A stretch of DNA of 64,000 nt from assembly GCA_947359465.1 (NCBI GenBank), contig OX375874.1:93094172-93158171 (forward strand). Reading direction: 5' to 3'. Source of the DNA: Metellina segmentata (Eukaryota; Arthropoda; Arachnida; Araneae; Tetragnathidae). Shown here piece after piece: positions 57,022 through 64,000 of the stretch (position 1 is its first letter; every line of letters begins with the position of its first letter). The notes below the pieces were generated by a model. That model was not told the DNA's origin, ran no database searches, and saw only the letters and a list, made by a program, of their open reading frames with translations. Position numbers and translations under genes: made by a program.

Positions 57022-57342
57022 ATGTGAGTATGCAGCAAATACTTGTATGAGAGTAAAATATGAATGGTACTTATTCCCGGACAAGTTATGCTCATGTTTC
57101 TGGCTGGCACTTAAGATTTCGTTTCCCTACTCTACAGTTCTTTCTAAAAAATGTTCTAGATTATATTTTAAAATTAATGCTTAGAGGGGCATTCAGTCAC
57201 CTTTAGGACTACATGTGTGCCAAATCTCAGGATTGCAAGTGCTATAGATTCGTCTGGAAATCTCTCCCACGCTCACAGACACATAAACACTTCCTTTTAT
57301 GATAGTAGATATATTAATCCAGTTTTTCAGAACCAATCGGAG
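57022..57342. other. Intergenic DNA, nothing recognised
   Basis: Spacer between the MITE and the SINE. Confidence 0.4.
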
Positions 57343-57640
57343 CTGTGGTATCGCGGTTGGTATAGTAACGGATCAGCACCCGAGGTTGCAAATTCGATAC
57401 TCGATCCAATGGTGTTCGTGAACGAGGGAGCTGGTGCAAGTTAAATCTGTCGTGGCCTCGAATGTCCTCATGTTGGCGTGGTGTGGAAGTTTGGATAAAG
57501 GGGTACCAGCTCAGGAATTGACCTCATCATCTGAACGTGGTTTAAAATTACCTGGTGTTGTACTCAGATCTGTCCTTTGAGATGAATCCCGGACCATCAT
57601 TAATAGCCCTTTTTGTTTCTTGGGAATTTCATTTAACCCT
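57343..57640 (+). repeat. SINE class B with preserved head
   Basis: The head GGTATCGCGGTTGGTATAGT with AGCACCCGAGGTTGCAAATT and CGATACTCGATCC is followed by GTGCAAGTTAAATCTGTCGT, GGCCTCGAATGTCCTCATGT and CCCGGACCATCATTAATAGC. Confidence 0.88.
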
Positions 57641-59020
57641 TGTAAAAAACTTATGTGTTTCATTTTTACTATTCAACTTATAGTAATAAGTATAAAAATT
57701 ATAGTCAAATGTGCTAAACCAGATAAAAATTTTAAAACAAAGATATAAAATAATTGTTGTGTAATAAATAAGATATAAATTTCAATTTCAGATTTTTTAA
57801 AGCTCGTAACAAAAATTCATTTTAATAGATATGATTGTGCAGTAGTACATGGAATGCAAAAAATTGTGTCAACTACGAGCGTTTTTAAAATTTTAGTCAT
57901 AGAATTAGAGCCACCGAATGTTACTAAACTATTGTATTGATTGCTAAATTTCAAATTCATATGCGCTTATAGTTAAATGAAATAATGTGAGATCATTTTA
58001 TTTTCTCACTACTTTCTTAACAATGTAATAATTTTATTTTCCTTTGTGAAAACCTCAACTCTCAGATTTTATCTTCAAATAATAATTTAATCAAAGGAAA
58101 TTAATGAATTAAAAGAAAATTTTAAAAATATTTCTGAATTACGCATTTTACATCATAATCAAACATCAACTAAGAGTTATCAATAAATTTTTGCGAATTT
58201 TTTTCTTTTTGATATGTATGAACAAAATTTAAATTGTAAATTATTCTGATAAATTTTTCTGTGCTGTAACTGAACTACCTGAGAAAACAAAAAGGTTTTT
58301 ACTTTTTTGGTCTTTTTTAACTTTTTATAAAATTAAAATTCTTTTCATTTGCCATCCAGCCTTTAATATATTATCTCCAACTGGGGTGGGGAAAAAAATC
58401 TTGAAAGATGTTCTTATAATGTAAACCAAGTTTTTGAAAACTTTGTATAATTGTTTTCTGCATCTCCTTGAAGGGTCAAAGTAAACAAATAAATGTTGCA
58501 ATCTCTTTAAATTTCTAACTAAGAAGACAGTCTATGCATATTTGAAAGTTATTTCAAATTTGAAGAATTATACAGGTTTGAAGAACCTGATCCTAAAAAT
58601 ATTAAAAATGTTTAAGTAATAGTATATGGGTATTTTCATACTATGGAATTGTAGTAGCTTTTTATAAAATAGTAATACTTGATCAAATCACAAATAAAGG
58701 ACTGTTATTTTTCTAAATATGTCTATATTGATTTAAATTTACCCATTTTTTTTTTCACAAGATTCATAAATTCTGAAACATCAATTGTGTTGACAAAAGT
58801 TTGTATATGATATGTAAATTTCTATTCAGCTTCAAAAATAACAGTTAACTATGTAGAAAGTACAGTAATATGTAATGGCAAGCTCTGTGTTAATCTGTAA
58901 CTAATGTGCGGGACATAAAATTAATAATATTTTAGTATGTATATTCTCAGATTAATAAACAGTAAGACAGTCAACGATTAATAAAAGTGAAATCGATATC
59001 GCTTGATTTTGATTAACATT
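57641..59020. other. AT-rich intergenic DNA
   Basis: Nothing was recognised. Frames are short and low complexity. Confidence 0.5.
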
Positions 59021-59262
59021 GTGCTCATATGGCAAAATGTTATAAGTCACTTTTCCCAAAAAATTGAGTAAGTCCCGTTCTGGAGTCTGGTGTGTTAATG
59101 TTTAGAAGGTGGCAAAATGTCGTATGTCTTTTTCTTTCAATAGGTAGGTAGAAAATTGTAATAAGTCAAAAACCACAGAACCACACTTTGAATCTTGAAT
59201 CTTAAAATTGCTGTCACGAAAAATTAAAAAAAATGACTTATAACATTTTGCCATCTGAGCAC
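59021..59262. mobile_element. 242-bp MITE, copy 1
   Basis: GTGCTCATATGGCAAAATGT at the left mirrors ACATTTTGCCATCTGAGCAC at the right, with extension through TATAAGTCA/TGACTTATA. No coding content. A second copy lies about 1.1 kb away. Confidence 0.85.
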
Positions 59263-59930
59263 ATAATCGTCTAAACATATGTTTAAGTATCATTATTGAT
59301 CACAGTTCCGTATGTATATTAAAGTTTAAACAAAAATTTACATTTTAGATAAAGAGAGGCATTTTGATAGATGATTATGTAAGCAAGATTTTATAAGATT
59401 TGATTAGTCAATTAAAAATCTCTTTTTACTGTGATTAGTTAAGTGTAGAATAAATGACGGAACACTGGTGACATTGAATATTTTCTTTGTTCTATATTAT
59501 TTTGAATTAATTTGTTTGTTTGTTCTGCTATTCAAAATGAGGTAACAAGAATTTCGGCAAGATTAAAAATTACGTATTTATCTCTACTACACAAGTTAAA
59601 GAGTCTTGTAAAATAACACTTCCTGTTCTGTATCGCGTATTTCAATATACTAAGTTAATACAAAACAATATCTTACAAATTAATGGGATGTCCATAAAAC
59701 TGAAAATATATCAGAGACGAAACGAAATGATAAAAGGATAAAAATCCTATATTGTAGTTGTCTTCTTATCTCAATGCTGTGAAGTTCAGCATTCGCGCAA
59801 AGAATTCCAATTCCTATAATTATGTGAATATAAATACTCTACAAACGAAGCGAAAGAAGGAATACATAATTTGACAACTTCGAAATTCAATTAACCCTAT
59901 GATGGGTTCGCACGCTTATATTCGTTCCGC
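59263..59930. other. AT-rich intergenic DNA
   Basis: Nothing was recognised. Confidence 0.4.
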
Positions 59931-59971
59931 AACCTGCAGTCTACTCTGCGTCACTACCAAACCAGTTTTGA

Positions 59972-60025
59972 CCAATAGAATCTTTCCTAGGATTCTTTCA
60001 GCCAATATTTTCATCAATAGCCAAT
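59972..60025. promoter_or_regulatory. Cluster of three CCAAT boxes
   Basis: CCAAT occurs at 59972, 60002 and 60021 on plus within 54 bp. This is an NF-Y-like spacing seen in some proximal promoters. It lies upstream of the MITE at 60097 and of the TATA-like site at 60618. Significance is uncertain. Confidence 0.3.
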
Positions 60026-60096
60026 AGGCTATTTTCTCATTGTGATGTGTGGTAAAAGCGATCCTACATTATTCGGAAAACACGAGGATTAATTCT

Positions 60097-60336
60097 GTGC
60101 TCAGATGGCAAAATGTTTATAAGTCACTTTTCCCAAAAAATTGAGTTAGTCTGGAGTCTGGTTTGTTAATGTTTAGAAGGTGGCAAAATGTCGCAAGTCT
60201 TTTTCTTTCAGTGTATGAGAAAACAAAGGTGAGAAAATTGTAATAAATTAAAAACCACATGTTGAATCTTGAATCTTGAAATTGCTGTCACGAAAAATTA
60301 AAAAAAGTGACTTATAACATTTTGCCATCTGAGCTC
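60097..60336. mobile_element. 242-bp MITE, copy 2
   Basis: GTGCTCAGATGGCAAAATGT at the left mirrors ACATTTTGCCATCTGAGCTC at the right. The interior matches copy 1 (TTTTCCCAAAAAATTGAG, GTTAATGTTTAGAAGGTGGC, ATTGCTGTCACGAAAAATTA). Confidence 0.85.
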
Positions 60337-60617
60337 AGAATTATTGATCCATCAACAAAAACATTTCGTTCTTGAGGCCAGTGAAACCAAAAATTCCGAT
60401 TTTACTAAGCTTAAAAAACTGAAGCGGAGAATACGTCAATAATAAAAGTAAATGAAGCATTCGAAAGCGAGTTTCCTTTTTACCAATCAATAACCGAATT
60501 CTAAATCGACCTCAATCCAAGCATTGAACAGTGGAATAACTAGATTTTGCAAAACGAGATTTAAAAAACGAACACTAAACAACACGCGACATCGAACAAA
60601 CGCCATTCGAATCTCGC

Positions 60618-60627
60618 AATAAAAGGG
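60618..60627 (+). promoter_or_regulatory. TATA-like element
   Basis: AATAAAAGGG, close to a TATA box, lies about 30 bp upstream of a plausible start (ACATTTTATTAC) and directly before a GC-rich island that opens with an ATG frame. Confidence 0.25.
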
Positions 60628-60649
60628 CTGGAGACGGACATTTTATTAC

Positions 60650-61030
60650 ATAGCCCACACGAAGTGCGTTTAGGTCTTAAACCTCTCCCTCCTTCGTTCC
60701 TGAGAGAATCGAGTGAAGTCTAACCGGCAGCTCCGTGCGGATTCTCCGAGGCTCAGAGCTGTGAACAACGCTGCTGGTCCAGAATCACCCACCTGATTAG
60801 TCTCGGTGGAACGGTAGCGCGAAACCCGGTCTCCAGTTGCGGCTGGGATGGACCCGGGCGCGGCAAATGATGTCAGCGACTCGCACTCGCTGCAGCATTC
60901 GAGTTCAGACAGCTTTTCAATCATCGGAATCGTGGGAGCGGTAATTCGTATGGCAGGGCCGGTCCGAAGCCCATTTCCACCCATTTCTCCCAGGTGGGGC
61001 CCAACTCACTCGAGTGGAATCGGGGAAAGA
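60650..61030 (+). other. GC-rich island with possible first coding exon
   Basis: This CpG-bearing island has an ATG at 60848 in good context (GGGATGG). The frame MDPGAANDVSDSHSLQHSSS continues to a potential donor, GAGCG|GTAATT, at 60940/60941 (31 codons) or CAG|GTGGGG at 60993/60994. The frame is Ser-rich and matches no family I recognise. The opposite strand is also open (60670-60984), so composition may explain the openness. A first exon of a gene running beyond the window is possible but unproven. Confidence 0.25.
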
Positions 61031-61189
61031 TGTTTATTATTAAAAGAGTTTTCACGAAAATGTTGGATCGTTGCGTTTTGCTTTCGAAGCACGGTCTTTT
61101 TTTATCTATTGTTTCCCTGGTACAAATAACATGCATTTTATTAATTGAAGTTTCGCTTTTTGTGTAATATCGTCCCTCCTGGAGGTTGC

Positions 61190-62790
61190 CTCCGACGAGG
61201 TATCTCGTCCTTAGAAAAACTGACCTGATCTTGATGTATAAGATATATCTTCATTAGAAAAAAAAACCTGACCTGATCTTGATGGATACGATATCACGGC
61301 ATTAGAAAAAAACTGACCTGGTCTGGATGGATAAGATATCTTGTCATTGGAAAAAAACTGACCAGATTTTGATGGATAAGATATCTTGTCATTGGGAAAA
61401 AACTGACCTCATCTTGATGGATAAGATATCTTGTCATTAGGAAAAAACTGACCTCATCTTGATGGATAAGATATCTTGTCATTGGGAAAAAAACTGACCT
61501 GATTTTGATGGATAAGATACCTCTTCATTAGAAAAAAACTGACTTGATCTTGACGGATAAGATATCTCTTCATTGGAAAAAAAACTGACCTAATCCTGAT
61601 GGATAAGATATATCTTCATTGGAAAAAAACTGACTTGATCTTGATGGATACGATATCTCGTCATTGGAAAAAAACTGACCTAATCCTGATGGATAAGATA
61701 TATCTTCATTGGAAAAAAACTGACTTGATCTTGATGGATACGATATCTCGTCATTGGAAAAAAAACTGACCTAATCCTGATGGATAAGATATATCTTCAT
61801 TGGGAAAAACCTGACCTGATCTTGATGGATAAGATATCTTGTCATTAGGAAAAAACTGACCTCATCTTGATGGATAAGATATCTTGTCATTAGGAAAAAA
61901 CTGACCTCATCTTGATGGATAAGATATCTTGTCATTGGGAAAAAACTGACCTGATTTTGATGGATAAGATACCTCTTCATTAGAAAAAAACTGACTTGAT
62001 CTTGACGGATAAGATATCTCTTCATTGGAAAAAAAACTGACCTAATCCTGATGGATAAGATATATCTTCATTGAAAAAAAACTGACTTGATCTTGATGGA
62101 TACGATATCTCGTCATTGGAAAAAAACTGACCTAATCCTGATGGATAAGATATATCTTCATTGGGAAAAACCTGACCTGATCTTGATGGATAAGATATCT
62201 TGTCATTAGGAAAAAACTGACCTCATCTTGATGGATAAGATATCTTGTCATTAGGAAAAAACTGACCTCATCTTGATGGATAAGATATCTTGTCATTGGG
62301 AAAAAACTGACCTGATTTTGATGGATAAGATACCTCTTCATTAGAAAAAAACTGACTTGATCTTGACGGATAAGATATCTCTTCATTGGAAAAAAAACTG
62401 ACCTAATCCTGATGGATAAGATATATCTTCATTGAAAAAAAACTGACTTGATCTTGATGGATACGATATCTCGTCATTGGAAAAAAACTGACCTAATCCT
62501 GATGGATAAGATGTATCTTCATTGGGGAAAAAACTGATCTATCTTGATGGATAAAGTATCTCGTCAAAAGAAAAAAATGTCCAGATCTTGATGAATAAGG
62601 TATCTCCGTCATTAGACAAAAACTGTCCTGATCTTGAAGGATATGGTATCTCGTCATTAGACAAAAACTGACCTGATCTCAATCTCGTTGCCGTCATAAA
62701 ATTAACAATGTCACACTACGACGAGATATATCGTCCTTAACAAAGTTTGTCAGATCTGGATGGACGGAATATCTCGTCGAAACCACTTGG
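61190..62790. repeat. 45-bp satellite with higher-order structure
   Basis: Units read CTGACCTGATCTTGATGGAT, AAGATATCTTGTCATTGG, then a run of A. Most are 45-46 bp, so minus-strand frames stay open through five or six units. Blocks 61771-62025 and 62132-62386 encode the same 84 codons 361 bp apart, which shows an eight-unit higher-order repeat. Edge units (61190-61290 and 62560-62790) are more diverged. There are no unique spacers, so it is not a CRISPR array. Confidence 0.95.
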
Positions 62791-64000
62791 AGGGTTAAGT
62801 CAGTTCAAAGAGTATGACATAAAGTTTTCTGAATATCATTATATCCTCGAATATAGCTGTTATCTGTCCTTTTAAAAATATATTCTAATGTCAATTACTA
62901 ACTCTTTTAATAACTTCCTTTAAGGAAACTGTGCTTTTGAATATTTTTCTTCTTTTTTTTTGGAAGGGGGGGGGGAAGATTAATAGTAGACCTTCCCTCA
63001 AAGATTGATAGAATTAGTCCCCTTATTACTTACTCTAGGCCAACTCTGTTCGCATGCCCTTTATGTAGCTTTATTTACTCCCATTCAATACTTTTATATA
63101 GCTTTATTATGGACTTTTAAATGGTAATTACTGGTATTTTTGTTTATGGAATATTTGATATTTAATTTTTATTTTTTCATTTTTTCACATATCACTCATT
63201 TTTATTTTGGTTGGTTGGGTTGGGATTTATGTGGGCAGCTTGGCTAAATTGGGCACATGGTCCACATTTAGCCAAGCTGAGCCAAACACAAGACAACGTC
63301 AAGTAACGAACATAAACACAAAGTTGTGCTAACACAGAATAGCATTTATAACATGAGAAGGTTCTTATTACAATAGTTGTACGAGATTGCACGTATGTAT
63401 GATAGCAAAACATTTATATTGTTCTTTTTATATCTAAGTGCATTTAACTACGAATCTTAAAGGAACATTTTTTTACTGAAGATTTTACTGCCTTTTTGAA
63501 ATCAATTATGAACAGAATATAGCTTTAACTTTCTCTGATTTAATAGCTCCTCTATTTTTATCATACCATGTAATAAAAAAAAAGAAAACCTCGTAGAAAT
63601 GATTTCAAGCAATAAATTATACTGAATTTAAATATTTCTTGGCTGAATTTTACTTTCTAGGATATATTTTGAATGCATCCAATCGTATGAAAATACTTGA
63701 TAGAATCCAGGAGTTTTTTATTAAGACCTTCCTTTTTATTAACCACATCTCAAGTGGGATATCTTCTGATTATGCAATTTCATGAGATGGATACGTAAAA
63801 AAAACAGTCTTCGGCATAGCTGGAGTCGGATATGATGATCAATATGGGAAATTAAAATGAAATGTATTCTTATTTGATAAATATTTAATATAAGTTTAAA
63901 CAACTGGTTTACATTTGGGTTTACGTATCACGGACTTTTAATACCCGTGTAAAATCAGGAATAATATTAGGTGTGCTCAATTTGGATGCTTATAATGAAT
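62791..64000. other. AT-rich intergenic DNA to window end
   Basis: A G-rich/T-rich patch (about 62950-62975) and a hairpin (63236-63279) are the only structures noted. Confidence 0.45.
63236..63279. other. Perfect 14-bp hairpin
   Basis: CAGCTTGGCTAAAT (63236-63249) is the exact reverse complement of ATTTAGCCAAGCTG (63266-63279) with a 16-nt loop. The phrase AGCCAAGCTG followed by GCCAAACACAAGAC is shared with the inverted-repeat element near 9139-9170. Confidence 0.7.

Noticed and set aside
61294..62386. Repetitive proteins with a MTRYLIHQDEVSFFL-type 15-residue period
   Set aside because: The 45-bp unit length keeps frames open by arithmetic. Units of 46 bp break the frame elsewhere, and no gene signals are present.
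61190..62790. CRISPR array
   Set aside because: Repeats are contiguous and similar throughout, with no unique spacers and no cas genes. The genome is eukaryotic.

Overview
This is a eukaryotic, AT-rich, gene-poor nuclear window. It most resembles an arthropod, probably a chelicerate and plausibly a spider. The clues are one recognisable developmental gene (a Fez-family zinc-finger factor), many Tc1/mariner and hAT relics, a mariner transposase with a DUF4817-type N-terminus, and a dominant tRNA-headed SINE. The spider assignment is an inference. No bacterial operon, CRISPR array, rRNA gene or intact tRNA gene was seen.

Layout. 1-5100: AT-rich DNA with a decayed Tc1-like element (812-2033), a GC/purine-rich island (3095-3720) and four ~250-bp tandem repeats. 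7605-12840: a deleted hAT, a SINE, a deleted mariner and a two-copy repeat. 12842-19640: a SINE split by a 2.1-kb hAT with an exact 8-bp target duplication, then a five-copy 430-bp tandem array. That array looks like the product of recombination between two SINE copies, and older ~390-bp repeats flank it. 19640-22200: a CT/GC-rich island and a hAT MITE. 22344-25383: two copies of a 568-bp Tc1 derivative, SINE pieces and a LINE RNase H relic. 25880-27890: a decaying ~110-bp tandem array carrying two SINEs. 27890-33157: GC-rich islands, an 845-bp foldback-like palindrome, a deleted Tc1 and a cluster of SINEs, one nested in another. 33160-37304: unique AT-rich DNA.

37305-38786 (minus) is the one confident host gene: an intronless Fez-family (FEZF/earmuff) repressor with an EH1 motif and six C2H2 fingers. 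Close to its 5' side lies a DD41D mariner (39683-41133) with 57-bp terminal repeats and an open 357-codon transposase, the best candidate here for a recently active transposon. 41134-47273 holds AT-rich DNA, a SINE cluster, a GC-rich island and a ~230-bp tandem array. 47274-59020 is mostly AT-rich with Tc1 derivatives, short MITEs and a perfect 20-bp hairpin. 59021-61030 has two MITE copies and a possible promoter with a first exon. 61190-62790 is a 45-bp satellite with a ~361-bp higher-order period.

The host gene and the repeats do not form a functional pathway. The window reads as a regulatory-scale neighbourhood around a developmental transcription factor that has been colonised by repeats. 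SINEs are written on the strand whose 5' end is the tRNA-like head. Class A has a head with GGTTCGAATCC as B box and a TTACCA-repeat tail. Class B has a different tRNA-like head on a related body.
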